Assembly: GCA_025966135.1 (NCBI GenBank)
Contig: JAOPVP010000055.1
Span: 42,165 to 106,164 of the forward strand
Direction of reading: 5' to 3'
Length of the DNA stretch: 64,000 nt
From: Frankiales bacterium
Lineage (GTDB): Bacteria > Actinomycetota > Actinomycetes > Mycobacteriales > SCTD01
Below are positions 43,730 to 52,774 of the stretch, one piece after another (position 1 is the first letter of the stretch; every line of letters starts with the position of its first letter). The translations under genes and the position numbers were made by a program. The notes beneath the pieces are model-generated. The model worked only from the letters and a program-made list of their open reading frames with translations. It did not search any database and was not told the DNA's origin.

Positions 43730-43735
43730 TACCGT
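43730..43735 (+). promoter_or_regulatory. -10 hexamer of the RecB-family nuclease gene (leaderless)
   Basis: TACCGT ends 7 nt before the ATG at 43743. It decides this start against an in-frame GTG at 43713. Confidence 0.4.
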
Positions 43736-43742
43736 CGGACGC

Positions 43743-44636
43743 ATGAGCACCGCGCCCCTCGAGACGGTCGACCTCCCGCTGCCCGTCGTGGGTTCGCTGT
43801 CGCCCTCCCGGGCCGGCGACTTCATGACCTGCCCCTTGCTGTTCCGCTACCGCACGATCGACCGGCTGCCGCAGGCGCCGTCGTCCGCCGCGGTCCGCGG
43901 CACCCTCGTCCACGCGGTGCTCGAGCGGCTCTTCGACCTTCCCGCGGTCGAGCGCACGCCGGAGTCCGCCGCCGAGCTGCTGGCTCCGGAGTGGGCCAAG
44001 CTCGCGGCGGCCGAGCCGGAGGTGAGCGCGCTGTTCACCGACGAGACCGAACTGGCCCAGTGGCTGACGTCCGCCAAGGCTCTCCTCGACGGGTACTTCA
44101 CGCTCGAGGACCCGCGGCGGCTCGATCCTGCCGAGCGGGAGTCGTTCGTGGAGGTGGTCCTGCCCGGAGGGCTTCGGCTGCGCGGGATCGTCGACCGCCT
44201 CGACGTGGCGCCCAGCGGCGACGTGCGCGTCGTCGACTACAAGACCGGACGCTCTCCGGGCGAGGCGTTCGAGGGCAAGGCGCTGTTCCAGATGAAGTTC
44301 TACGCCTTGGTGCTGTGGCGCACCCGCGGGGTCGTGCCGCGACGCCTGCAGCTCATGTACCTCGGCGACCGCGAGATCCTGGCCTACTCCCCCGACGAGG
44401 ACGACCTGTTGGCCACCGAGCGCAAGCTGCTCGCTCTCTGGGAGGCGATCGAGCGGGCCACGCAGGCCCGGGACTTCCGGCCCCGCGTGAGCAAGCTCTG
44501 CGACTGGTGCGACCACCAGGCCTTCTGCCCTGAGAAGGGCGGCACGCTGCTGCCCTGGCCGGACGTGGTGCCTGCGCCGGACGAGGCCGAGGCGCGCCAT
44601 CTCGAGGCGATGCAGAGGGCCGCCGCCGTCGACTGA
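43743..44636 (+). CDS. RecB/Cas4-like PD-(D/E)XK nuclease with a probable Fe-S cluster
   Basis: The protein has 297 residues. The catalytic core shows the Asp in RGIVDRLD (about 149-156) and the DYKTG motif (about 165-169). One Cys near the N-terminus (MTCPLLF, about residue 30) and three near the C-terminus (LCDWCDHQAFC, about 251-261) give the C...CxxCx5C pattern that binds a [4Fe-4S] cluster in AddB, Cas4 and relatives. It should be a single-strand exonuclease or repair nuclease. An alternative GTG at 43713 has a good GGAGG box and would add ten residues. No CRISPR array is nearby. Confidence 0.9.
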   Translation: MSTAPLETVDLPLPVVGSLSPSRAGDFMTCPLLFRYRTIDRLPQAPSSAAVRGTLVHAVLERLFDLPAVERTPESAAELLAPEWAKLAAAEPEVSALFTDETELAQWLTSAKALLDGYFTLEDPRRLDPAERESFVEVVLPGGLRLRGIVDRLDVAPSGDVRVVDYKTGRSPGEAFEGKALFQMKFYALVLWRTRGVVPRRLQLMYLGDREILAYSPDEDDLLATERKLLALWEAIERATQARDFRPRVSKLCDWCDHQAFCPEKGGTLLPWPDVVPAPDEAEARHLEAMQRAAAVD

Positions 44637-44711
44637 CCCCCTTCGCGAAACCTGCGACACTTGGTGCAGGCATGCGAAAAGGCAGACATGCGACGCACTC
44701 GAGGAGGCCTC

Positions 44712-45545
44712 GTGACCACGCTCGACACGGTTGACACGCTCGGCACCGACGGCCAGGCCGAGGCCATCGCCGCAGCGGCCGTCGGCAAGCAGCTCCAGAT
44801 GCCCCTGCCTGAGACGTTCGCGACGGTTGCGGAGGAGCGCCTGCACCGCAAGGTGCAGCTGGCCGCCGCGTTCCGCATGTTCAGCAAGGCGGGCCTCGAT
44901 GAGGGAGTGGCGGGCCACGTGACCGCGCGCGACCCCGAGTTCCCCGACTCCTACTGGGTCAACCCGTTCGGCATGCACTTCAGCCTCATCAAGCAGTCGG
45001 ACCTGGTGCGCGTGAACCACGCCGGCGAGGTCGTCGAGGGCGACCGGGCGGTCAACGGCGCCGCCGTGGCCATCCACTGCGCCGTGCACGCGGCTCGGCC
45101 GGACGTCGTGGCCGCCGCGCACGCGCACGGCCCCTACGGCAAGACGCTGTCGAGCCTGGACATGGGTATCGAGCCGCTGACCCAGGACGCCTGCGCCTTC
45201 TACGACGACTTCGGGATCTTCAAGAACTACTCCGGCGTGGTCCTCGACGCCGAGGAAGGCAAGAAGATCGGCGAGGCCCTCGGTGCGCACAAGGCCGTGA
45301 TCCTGCGCAACCACGGCATGCTGACCGTCGGCGAGACCGTCGAGAGCGCAGCCTGGTGGTTCCTCACGCTCGAGCGCACCGCGCAGTCGCAGCTGATGGC
45401 CTACGCCGCCGGGACGCCGACCCAGATCGGCCACGCGGAGGCGCTCCAGACCCGCGGGCAGATCGGTTTCGAGCTCGCCGGCTGGTTCCAGTTCCAGCCG
45501 ATCTGGCAGCGCATCAGCAAGGACAACCCCGACATCTGGGACTAG
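44712..45545 (+). CDS. Class II aldolase/adducin family protein
   Basis: The protein has 277 residues. The aldolase fold covers about 45-240. Metal ligands: HAHGPYG (about 139-145) and LRNHGML (about 199-205). Family members include L-fuculose-phosphate and L-ribulose-phosphate enzymes and decarboxylases; the FxFQPIWQ C-terminal end is typical of the uncharacterised actinobacterial branch. GTG at 44712 with AGGAGG 4 nt upstream. Its stop overlaps the convergent HAD gene by 4 nt. Confidence 0.88.
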   Translation: MTTLDTVDTLGTDGQAEAIAAAAVGKQLQMPLPETFATVAEERLHRKVQLAAAFRMFSKAGLDEGVAGHVTARDPEFPDSYWVNPFGMHFSLIKQSDLVRVNHAGEVVEGDRAVNGAAVAIHCAVHAARPDVVAAAHAHGPYGKTLSSLDMGIEPLTQDACAFYDDFGIFKNYSGVVLDAEEGKKIGEALGAHKAVILRNHGMLTVGETVESAAWWFLTLERTAQSQLMAYAAGTPTQIGHAEALQTRGQIGFELAGWFQFQPIWQRISKDNPDIWD

Positions 45546-46207
45546 CCCTCCTGGACCAGCCCGCGCAGGGACGCGATGTCGACGCTCTTGAGGGAGTCGC
45601 GCACCAGGATCCGCGGCCCCGGCACGACGGTCACGCCGGTGACGCTGGGCACCGCGACGACCGCGCAGCCGGCGCCTTCACCGGCCAGGACGCCGGCGAC
45701 GGAGTCCTCGAGGACGACGCAGTTCCGCGGATCGACGCCGAGGAGGGCCGCTGCCGTGAGGTAGGGCTCCGGGTGCGGCTTCCCGTGCCCCACCTCGTCG
45801 CCGGCCACCGTGACGTCGAACGCTGCCAGGTCGTGGCGCAGTACAGCGTCGACCAGCACGCGGTACGACGACGACACCAGGGCCATCGGCACGTGCGCGT
45901 CCCGGAGCGCGGCCAGCAGCTCCGGGACGCCTGGCATGAGCACCGGTCCGGCGGCGAACAGCTCCACCATCCGACCGAGCAACCACTGCGAGGCCCAGGC
46001 GACATCCTGGGGACCGGTCGGCCGGCTGTAGTGCTCCAGGATCGCCGGCACCGCCACGTCCAGCCTGGTACCGACGATGGTGGCCTTGAGCTGCTCGCTC
46101 CACTCTCCGCCGAGCTGTGCCGCGAGCTCCGTCTCCGCGACCGTCCACACCGGCTCGCTGTCCACCAGCAGGCCGTCCATGTCCCACAGGACTGCGTGCA
46201 GTGCCAC
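45542..46207 (-). CDS. HAD-superfamily hydrolase (beta-phosphoglucomutase-like phosphatase)
   Basis: The protein has 221 residues. Motif I is LWDMDGLLVDSEP (7-19), with a helical cap at about 20-95, motif II in VSSSYR (about 115), Lys in GHGKPHPEPY (about 144) and motif IV VLEDSVAG (about 167). It acts on a small phosphorylated metabolite; the specificity is unknown. The GTG is at 46207, 2 nt after the stop of a 48-codon frame that follows metH, so all three may be one transcript. Confidence 0.9.
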   Translation of the reverse strand: MALHAVLWDMDGLLVDSEPVWTVAETELAAQLGGEWSEQLKATIVGTRLDVAVPAILEHYSRPTGPQDVAWASQWLLGRMVELFAAGPVLMPGVPELLAALRDAHVPMALVSSSYRVLVDAVLRHDLAAFDVTVAGDEVGHGKPHPEPYLTAAALLGVDPRNCVVLEDSVAGVLAGEGAGCAVVAVPSVTGVTVVPGPRILVRDSLKSVDIASLRGLVQEG

Positions 46208-46209
46208 CG

Positions 46210-46356
46210 TCAGGCGGACACGGCGGAGCGCGCGGGCTTGGTGAGCGGCAGCGGGGGCAGCGAGACCGCTGGTTGCACGACGACGACCTCGAAGACCTCA
46301 GGCGGCAGGGCCAGCACCTGCGGCAGGTTGGCCGCCACGTTGCGGGCAGCAATCAC
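46210..46356 (-). CDS. 48-residue frame between metH and the HAD gene
   Basis: It starts at a GTG 4 nt after the metH stop and ends 2 nt before the HAD start, so it fills the gap exactly and could be translated by coupling. The first 27 residues (VIAARNVAANLPQVLALPP, then EVFEVVVV) resemble the N-terminal strand-helix-strand of a GT2 glycosyltransferase, then the similarity stops in a Pro/Leu-rich tail. It may be a remnant of a lost gene or a real small protein. There is no strong ribosome site. Confidence 0.4.
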   Translation of the reverse strand: MIAARNVAANLPQVLALPPEVFEVVVVQPAVSLPPLPLTKPARSAVSA

Positions 46357-46360
46357 CGGT

Positions 46361-49300
46361 TCATCTCGCCGCGAAGTACTTGGCTTCGGGGTGGTGGGCG
46401 ATGATCGCCGATGTCGACTGCTCCGGAGTGAGCATGTACTCCTCCGACAGCTCGATCCCGATCCGCTCCCACTGCAGCAGCTCGGCCACCTTGGTCTGGT
46501 CCTCGACGTCTGGGCAGGCTGGGTAGCCCCAGGCGTAGCGGGCGCCCCGGTGCTGGAGCTTGAGGATGCCGGACAGCTCCCTGGCGTCCTCGTCGGCGAA
46601 GCCGAGCTCGCTGCGGACCCTGGCGTGCCAGTACTCGGCCAAGGCCTCGGTCAGCTGGACGGACAAGCCGTGCAGCTCGAGGTACTCCCGGTAGGCGTCA
46701 CGGGCGTACAACTCCGCTGTCACCTCGGACACGTGCGAACCCATGGTGACGACCTGGAAGGCCACCACGTCGACCTCCCCGGACTCCTGGGGGCGCCAGA
46801 AATCCGACAGGCACAGCCTCCGGTCGCGCCGCTGGCGCGGGAAGGTGAAGCGGCAGCGCTCGTCGCCCGACTCCGGGTCCAGGATGATCAGATCCTCATC
46901 CTTGCTGACAGCCGGGAAGTAGCCGTGGACGACAGCGGCCTGCATGATCCCCTCGGCCTGGACCTTGCTCAGCAGCTCCCGCAGCCGCGGGCGTCCCTCG
47001 TTCTCCACCAGCTCGTCGTACGACGGTCCGTCCCCACCCCTGCTGCCGCGCAGGCCCCATTGTCCGAGGAACAGCGCCCGCTCGTCGATCCAGCTGGAGT
47101 AGTCGGCGAGCGCCACGCCCTTGGTGATCCTCGAGCCCCAGAACGGCGGCGTCGGGATGGTGTTGTCGGTGGCGACGTCGGACCGCCCGCCCGGGCCCTC
47201 GTCCGGCTCGGCGGCAGCCGCGCGCGCCTCGGCGATCGCCTTAGACCGGGCGTGCCGCTCCTTGCGCTCGCGGTCCTTCTCGGCCTCCGCGGCCGACTGC
47301 TCCGGGCTGACCTCGCCGCGCTTGAGGGCCATGAGCTGGTCCATGAGCCGCAGGCCCTCGAAGGCGTCGCGCGCGTAGCGGACGTCGCCGTCGAAGACCT
47401 CGGCCAGGTCGTTCTCGACGTAGGCCCGGGTGAGCGCGGCGCCGCCCAGGATCACCGGGAACTGCTGGGAGATCCCGCGGGAGTTCATCTCCAGCAGGTT
47501 CTCCTTCATGACCACAGTGCTCTTGACCAGCAGGCCGGACATGCCCACGACGTCGGCCCGGTGCTCCTCCGCGGCTTCCAGGATCGAGCTGACCGGCTGC
47601 TTGATCCCCAGGTTGACGACGTCGTAGCCGTTGTTGCTCAAGATGATGTCCACGAGGTTCTTGCCGATGTCGTGGACGTCGCCCTTCACGGTTGCCAGCA
47701 CGATCTTGCCCTTGCCGTCCTGGCCCTCGATCTTGTCCATGTGCGGCTCGAGGTGCGCCACGGCGGTCTTCATCACCTCGGCGGACTGCAGCACGAACGG
47801 CAGCTGCATCTCACCGGAGCCGAAGAGCTCGCCGACGACCTTCATGCCGGACAGCAGCGTGTCGTTGACGATGTCGAGGGGCTTGCGGCCCTCGGCCATG
47901 GCCGCGTCGAGGTCGTCGGTCAGGCCGTTCTTCTCACCGTCGATGATCCGGCGCTGCAGCCGCTCCTCCAGCGGGAGGGCCATGAGCGCGTCCAGGCGGC
48001 TGCCGGCGGACGCCTGCGCGTCCACGCCCTCGAACAGGTCCAGGAACGCCGTGAGCGGGTCGTAGCCCTCATGGCGCCGGTCGTAGACCAGGTCGAGGGC
48101 CACCTCGCGCTGGTCGTCGGGGATCCGGTTCATCGGCAGGATCTTCGAGGCATGCACGATGGCGCTGGTGAGCCCAGCTCGTTGGCATTCGTGGAGGAAG
48201 ACGGAGTTGAGCACCACGCGGGCCGCCGGCTTGAGGCCGAACGAGATGTTGGACAGTCCGAGGGTGGTGCTGACGGCGGGACGGCGTTCCTTGAGCAGCC
48301 GGATCGCCTCGATCGTCTCGATGCCGTCGCGTCGCGACTCCTCCTGGCCGGTGCCGAGGGTGAACGTCAGGCAGTCGACCAGGATGTCGCCCTCGTGCAG
48401 GCCGTATTCGCCCACCAGGGCGTCGATGGTCCGTTCCGCGATCGCGACCTTGCGGTCGGCGGTGCGGGCCTGGCCCTCCTCGTCGATCGTCAGGGTCACC
48501 ACGGCCGCGCCGTGCTCCTTGACGATCGGCATGATCCGCCGGAAGCGGCTGTCGGGCCCGTCGCCGTCCTCGAAGTTCACCGAGTTGATCACGGCCCGCC
48601 CACCCAGGCACTCCAGGCCGGCCTCGATGACCGGGGGTTCGGTCGAGTCGAGCATGATCGGCAGCGTGCTGGCGGTGGCAAGGCGTGAGGCCGCGTCGCG
48701 CATGTCGATCGCGCCGTCGCGACCGACGTAGTCGACGCAGAGGTCGATCATGTGGGCGCCCTCGCGTACGGCGTCGCGACCGATGTCGACGACCTGCTCC
48801 CAGTCTGCCGCGAGCAGCGCTTCGCGGAAGGCCTTGGAGCCGTTGGTGTTGGTGCGCTCCCCCACCATCATCACGCCGGCGTCCTGCACGAACGGGACCG
48901 CGGCATACAGGGAGGAGGCGCCGTCGTCGACCTGCGGGGTCCGGGGCGTCACGGACCGTCCGCGGACACCCTCGACGACGTGCCGCAGGTGTTCAGGGGT
49001 CGTACCGCAACAGCCACCAACCAGTCCTACGCCGTACTCCGTCGCGAAGTCCGACAGCGCCTTGGCCAGGCCGCTCGGCGAGAGCGGGTAGACCGCCCCG
49101 TGCTTGCCCAGCTCGGGCAGCCCGGCGTTGGGCATCACGCTCAGCGGGATCCGGGCGTGCTGCGAGAGGTACCGGAGGTGCTCGCCCATCTCGGCCGGCC
49201 CGGTGGCGCAGTTCATGCCGATCACGTCGATGCCCAAGGGCTCGAGGGCCGTGAGCGCAGCACCGATCTCGGAGCCCAGCAGCATGGTGCCGGTCAGCTC

Positions 49301-49894
49301 GACGGTGACCTGCGCGATCAGAACAGCGTTGAGGCCGGTCGCCGCCATCGCACGCTTGGCGCCGACGACCGCTGCCTTGGTCTGCAGCAGGTCTTGGCTG
49401 GTCTCGACCAGGATCGCGTCGACGCCGCCTTCGAGCATCGCTTCGGACTGCGCCTGGTAGCCGTCCCGCAGTCTGGCGTAGGGCGCATGGCCCAGCGACG
49501 GCAGCTTGGTGCCGGGCCCGACCGAGCCGATGACCCAGCGCGGTCGGTCGGGGGTCGACCAGGCATCGGCGGACTCCCGGGCGATCCGGGCGCCCGCCAG
49601 GGCCGTCTCGCGGATCCGCTCGGGGATGTCGTACTCGTTGAGCGCGGCCCAGTTGGAACCGAAGGTATTGGTTTCGACGGCGTCGCAGCCGACCTCGAAG
49701 TAGGCGTCGTGGACGCTGCGCACCACGTCCGGCCGGGTGATGTTGAGGATCTCGTTGCAGCCCTCGAGCCCCTGGAAGTCGGCGAGCCCGAGGTCATGGG
49801 CCTGCAGCATCGTCCCCATGGCGCCATCGGCGACCACCACGCGCTCGCGGAGCGCCTCCAACAGATCGGGGCGCGACACGGCAGATTCAGACAC
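46361..49894 (-). CDS. metH: Cobalamin-dependent methionine synthase
   Basis: The protein has 1177 residues, full length. Domain order: homocysteine-binding barrel (about 8-320; zinc Cys in MNCATGP and GGCCGTT), methyltetrahydrofolate-binding pterin barrel (about 335-620), helical cap (about 640-730), cobalamin-binding domain with DVHDIGKN (about 747-754), and the SAM-dependent activation domain (about 890-1170). It makes methionine from homocysteine and regenerates tetrahydrofolate. The GTG start is preceded by TAGACT at 6 nt. I see no cobalamin or SAM riboswitch in the short upstream gap. Confidence 0.97.
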   Translation of the reverse strand: MSESAVSRPDLLEALRERVVVADGAMGTMLQAHDLGLADFQGLEGCNEILNITRPDVVRSVHDAYFEVGCDAVETNTFGSNWAALNEYDIPERIRETALAGARIARESADAWSTPDRPRWVIGSVGPGTKLPSLGHAPYARLRDGYQAQSEAMLEGGVDAILVETSQDLLQTKAAVVGAKRAMAATGLNAVLIAQVTVELTGTMLLGSEIGAALTALEPLGIDVIGMNCATGPAEMGEHLRYLSQHARIPLSVMPNAGLPELGKHGAVYPLSPSGLAKALSDFATEYGVGLVGGCCGTTPEHLRHVVEGVRGRSVTPRTPQVDDGASSLYAAVPFVQDAGVMMVGERTNTNGSKAFREALLAADWEQVVDIGRDAVREGAHMIDLCVDYVGRDGAIDMRDAASRLATASTLPIMLDSTEPPVIEAGLECLGGRAVINSVNFEDGDGPDSRFRRIMPIVKEHGAAVVTLTIDEEGQARTADRKVAIAERTIDALVGEYGLHEGDILVDCLTFTLGTGQEESRRDGIETIEAIRLLKERRPAVSTTLGLSNISFGLKPAARVVLNSVFLHECQRAGLTSAIVHASKILPMNRIPDDQREVALDLVYDRRHEGYDPLTAFLDLFEGVDAQASAGSRLDALMALPLEERLQRRIIDGEKNGLTDDLDAAMAEGRKPLDIVNDTLLSGMKVVGELFGSGEMQLPFVLQSAEVMKTAVAHLEPHMDKIEGQDGKGKIVLATVKGDVHDIGKNLVDIILSNNGYDVVNLGIKQPVSSILEAAEEHRADVVGMSGLLVKSTVVMKENLLEMNSRGISQQFPVILGGAALTRAYVENDLAEVFDGDVRYARDAFEGLRLMDQLMALKRGEVSPEQSAAEAEKDRERKERHARSKAIAEARAAAAEPDEGPGGRSDVATDNTIPTPPFWGSRITKGVALADYSSWIDERALFLGQWGLRGSRGGDGPSYDELVENEGRPRLRELLSKVQAEGIMQAAVVHGYFPAVSKDEDLIILDPESGDERCRFTFPRQRRDRRLCLSDFWRPQESGEVDVVAFQVVTMGSHVSEVTAELYARDAYREYLELHGLSVQLTEALAEYWHARVRSELGFADEDARELSGILKLQHRGARYAWGYPACPDVEDQTKVAELLQWERIGIELSEEYMLTPEQSTSAIIAHHPEAKYFAAR

Positions 49895-49900
49895 AGCGGG

Positions 49901-49906
49901 AGTCTA
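49901..49906 (-). promoter_or_regulatory. -10 hexamer of metH (leaderless)
   Basis: TAGACT on the minus strand ends 6 nt before the metH GTG at 49894. Confidence 0.5.
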
Positions 49907-49974
49907 CCGGCGACGTCGGGTTTGCCCCCGGCGCCGGCCCGGCCCTACGCGTCATCGGCCTGGTCGTTGCGAGG

Positions 49975-49980
49975 TAGGTT
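49975..49980 (+). promoter_or_regulatory. -10 hexamer of the universal stress protein gene
   Basis: TAGGTT lies 28 nt before the GTG at 50009, leaving a leader that carries a perfect AGGAGG. Confidence 0.4.
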
Positions 49981-50008
49981 GCCGGACAGGCGACTACAGG
50001 AGGTCTGG

Positions 50009-50488
50009 GTGAGCAGCAGCAGCAGCTATACGACCGTGCTCGTGGGCACCGACGGCTCCGAGTCCTCGTTCCGGGCCGTCGATCGGGCTGCCGCCGTGGC
50101 TCGCGACGCCGACGCCACGCTTGTCCTGCTCACGGCGTTCCGGCCCATGAGCTCCCGCGAGCTCCAGGACGCCCACGACGCCCTCGGTGACGAGGCCTAC
50201 AAGGTGTCCGGCTCGACACCCGCCCAGGATGTCCTTCGCGACGCCGCTGACCGCGCCAAGGGCATCGGTGCAGCCAAGATCGAGCAGCTCGCAGTCGAGG
50301 GCGACCCCGTCGAGGCGCTGATCCGCGCCGTGGACGAGCGAGGGGTGGACCTGCTCGTCGTCGGGAACCGTGGGCTGAACAGCCTCGCGGGCCGCCTGCT
50401 CGGTTCGGTGCCGGCCAACATCACCCACAAGGCGTCGTGTGACGTGCTGATCGTCCACACCACGGGCAAGGGCGCCAAGAAGTCGTGA
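50009..50488 (+). CDS. Universal stress protein (UspA family)
   Basis: The protein has 159 residues. N-terminal VLVGTDGSESS (about 10-20) and the ATP-binding block VVGNRGLNSLAGRLLGSVPANITHKASCDVLIVH (from about 119; G-x2-G-x9-G-S pattern) indicate the ATP-binding Usp class. AGGAGG lies 5 nt before the GTG. It overlaps the PAC2 gene in a GTGA junction, so both are made together. Confidence 0.93.
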   Translation: MSSSSSYTTVLVGTDGSESSFRAVDRAAAVARDADATLVLLTAFRPMSSRELQDAHDALGDEAYKVSGSTPAQDVLRDAADRAKGIGAAKIEQLAVEGDPVEALIRAVDERGVDLLVVGNRGLNSLAGRLLGSVPANITHKASCDVLIVHTTGKGAKKS

Positions 50489-51345
50489 CTCTGCCGACCC
50501 GGCCCCCGGGCGACGAGCCCCTCCGGGACCCGGTCATGGTCGCCGCGTTCGAGGGCTGGAACGATGCGGGGGACGCCGCTACTGATGCGGTCGAGCACCT
50601 TGCCGACGTCTGGGACGCCGTCGACGTCGCCGCAGTCGACCCCGACGAGTTCTACGACTTCCAGGTCAACCGGCCCACGGTCGCCCTCGAGGACGGAACC
50701 ACCCGCCGGATCAGCTGGCCGACCACCCGGTTCATGGTCTGCCGCCTGCCGGCCTCGGAGCGGGACCTGGTGCTCGTCCGCGGCGTCGAGCCCAACATGC
50801 GTTGGCGGGGCTTCTGCGAGGAGATCCTCACGATCGCCCAAGAACTCGGGGTGGCGCAGGTCGTCACCCTGGGCGCCCTGCTGGCGGACAGCCCCCACAC
50901 CCGGCCGGTGCCGGTGAGCGGGACGTCCTCGGACCCCGGCTTGTCGGCTCGGCTCGGGCTGGAGCACTCCCGCTACGAGGGGCCGACGGGCATCGTCGGT
51001 GTCCTGCAGGACGCCTGCGACCGGAGCGGGCTTCCGTCGGTCTCGTTCTGGGCGGCGGTCCCGCACTACGTCGCCCAGCCGCCCTGCCCGAAGGCCACCA
51101 TCGCACTGCTGCGCCGCGTCGAGGACCTCCTGGACCTCCCCATCCCGCTCAACGAGCTACCGGAGCAGGCGCGCGCCTGGGAACGGCAGGTCGACGAGCT
51201 CGCCGCCGAGGACTCCGACGTCGCCGAGTACATCGCCTCCCTCGAGGAGCGTGAGCCCGAGGAGGACCTGCCAGAGGCCTCGGGTGAGGCGATCGCGAAG
51301 GAGTTCGAGCGCTTCCTGCGCCGTCAAGACCCAGAGGCCCCCTGA
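50485..51345 (+). CDS. PAC2 family protein (proteasome-assembly-chaperone-like)
   Basis: The protein has 286 residues. The PAC2 fold covers about 15-220: VAAFEGWNDAGDAATDAVEHL at the N-terminus, then YDFQVNRP, RDLVLVRGVEPNMRW and the GPTGIVGVL segment. Eukaryotic and archaeal relatives assist proteasome assembly; the bacterial function is unproven. The acidic helical tail (about 235-286) is typical of the actinobacterial group. The genome also encodes a 20S proteasome 18 kb away, which makes a link reasonable but untested. Confidence 0.9.
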   Translation: MTLPTRPPGDEPLRDPVMVAAFEGWNDAGDAATDAVEHLADVWDAVDVAAVDPDEFYDFQVNRPTVALEDGTTRRISWPTTRFMVCRLPASERDLVLVRGVEPNMRWRGFCEEILTIAQELGVAQVVTLGALLADSPHTRPVPVSGTSSDPGLSARLGLEHSRYEGPTGIVGVLQDACDRSGLPSVSFWAAVPHYVAQPPCPKATIALLRRVEDLLDLPIPLNELPEQARAWERQVDELAAEDSDVAEYIASLEEREPEEDLPEASGEAIAKEFERFLRRQDPEAP

Positions 51346-51474
51346 CCGATGGCGTGGCAGGGCTGACGACCCGAGCACCACCGGAGCGGAACCGACTGCT
51401 CGCAGTCCGGGTGCGGTTGCCAGCAGTGGAAGCTGCCGCCCGCTGGTGGCGACGCTCCTACGGTTGTGTCGGCC

Positions 51475-52698
51475 CTAGAGAGCCACGCCGACAAGCGCAT
51501 CGACGAAGTCGCGCACGAGCGCCGGGGCCTGCGGGTCAGTGCCCTCGGCATCGCACCAGGCGTCGACGGCGGCGAGGGCCGCGGGGGTGTCGAGGTCGTC
51601 GTACAAGGCCTGTCGTACGGCGGACAACGCGGCAGCACCGTCCGGACCCGAACCGCGGGCCACGCCTTCGCGCCACGCGGCCAGGCGGGCCTCGCCCCGG
51701 GCCAGAACAGCGGGCGTCCACTCGCGGTCCGTCCGGTAGTGCGACCCGAGCAGGGCAAGGCGCAGCGCCCCCGGCTCGGTGCCGCTGGCCACCAGCTTCG
51801 AGACGAACACCAGGTTGCCCAGCGACTTGCTCATCTTCTCGCCATCGAGCCCGACCATCCCGGCGTGCACGTAGGCCCGGGCGAAGGGATGGACGCCGGT
51901 GGCGACCTCGGCCTCGGCGGCGGAGAGCTCGTGGTGCGGGAACACCAGGTCCGACCCGCCACCCTGGACGTCGAGCTGATCGCCGAGCCGGTTCAGCGCC
52001 ATGGCCGTGCACTCGACGTGCCAGCCCGGTCGTCCGACACCGAACGGTGACGGCCAGCCCGGCTCGCCGTCCCGTTGCTGCATCCAGAGCAGGCAGTCGA
52101 GCGGGTCCTTCTTGCCGGGGCGGTCGGGGTCTCCCCCGCGCTCGGCGGACAGTGCCAGCATGGTCTGGGCGTCGAGATGGGAGACGGAGCCGAAGTTCTC
52201 TGCCGCGGCAACCGAGAAGTAGACGTCACCGTCGACGGTGTAGGCCGCGCCAGCGTCCAGCAGCCGCTGGACGAGCTGGCTGATCTCCTCCATGGCCTCG
52301 ACGGCGCCGACGTACCACGTCGGCGGGAGGACGCGCAGGGCCGTCATGTCGTCGCGGAACAGCGCGGTCTCGCGCTCGGCGACGTCCTGCCAGCGGACTC
52401 CGTCTCGGACGGCGCGCTCCAGCAGCGGGTCATCGATGTCGGTCACGTTCTGGACGTAGCGGACCTCGTGCCCCTGGTCCCGCCAGACCCGCACCAGGGT
52501 GTCGAAGGCCAGGTAGGTCGACGCGTGGCCGAGGTGGGTGGCGTCGTACGGCGTGATCCCGCACACGTACAGCCGAGCCGTGCCGTCCCGCGGCTCCACG
52601 GCCACGGGTGCGCCCGTGGAGGTGTCGTGCAGCCTCAGCGTGAGGGGTGATGACGGCGGGGGGAGCTGGGGCACTACCCCTGCAGGCCAGGATTGCAT
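51475..52698 (-). CDS. mshC: L-cysteine:1D-myo-inosityl 2-amino-2-deoxy-alpha-D-glucopyranoside ligase (MshC)
   Basis: The protein has 407 residues, like cysteinyl-tRNA synthetase without the anticodon-binding domain. The HIGH-type motif is [13 protein letters not shown] (about 48-60) and KMSKS is near 289-293. The zinc ligands are Cys in YVCGIT, Cys in WHVECTA and His in PHHELS. It joins cysteine to GlcN-Ins in mycothiol synthesis. The ATG at 52698 has TACGCT 7 nt upstream, implying a leaderless mRNA. The mycothiol-dependent family protein at 55244-56206 is consistent with mycothiol production. Confidence 0.95.
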   Translation of the reverse strand: MQSWPAGVVPQLPPPSSPLTLRLHDTSTGAPVAVEPRDGTARLYVCGITPYDATHLGHASTYLAFDTLVRVWRDQGHEVRYVQNVTDIDDPLLERAVRDGVRWQDVAERETALFRDDMTALRVLPPTWYVGAVEAMEEISQLVQRLLDAGAAYTVDGDVYFSVAAAENFGSVSHLDAQTMLALSAERGGDPDRPGKKDPLDCLLWMQQRDGEPGWPSPFGVGRPGWHVECTAMALNRLGDQLDVQGGGSDLVFPHHELSAAEAEVATGVHPFARAYVHAGMVGLDGEKMSKSLGNLVFVSKLVASGTEPGALRLALLGSHYRTDREWTPAVLARGEARLAAWREGVARGSGPDGAAALSAVRQALYDDLDTPAALAAVDAWCDAEGTDPQAPALVRDFVDALVGVAL

Positions 52699-52705
52699 GT
52701 CCGGA

Positions 52706-52711
52706 AGCGTA
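52706..52711 (-). promoter_or_regulatory. -10 hexamer of mshC (leaderless)
   Basis: TACGCT on the minus strand ends 7 nt before the mshC ATG at 52698. Confidence 0.45.
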
Positions 52712-52774
52712 GTCGGGGCGCTTGCCACCTGATCGGGTACGAAAGTGCACGCGCTGGGCCCCGACCCCCAATGC

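Noticed and set aside
43713..43742. GTG 43713 as the start of the RecB-family nuclease
   Set aside because: It has a good GGAGG box, but the -10 hexamer TACCGT lies inside this stretch exactly 7 nt before ATG 43743, matching the leaderless pattern. It remains an alternative.
43743..44636. Cas4 of a CRISPR system
   Set aside because: The nuclease has Cas4-like Fe-S spacing, but there are no repeats, cas1 or cas2 genes in the window.
45356..48688. An 1110-codon plus-strand frame opposite metH
   Set aside because: The full MetH domain set is on the minus strand; the plus frame lacks any domain and spans two unrelated genes.
49895..50008. Cobalamin or SAM riboswitch upstream of metH
   Set aside because: The gap is only 114 nt, shared with a divergent gene, and metH looks leaderless. 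No B12-box word is visible.
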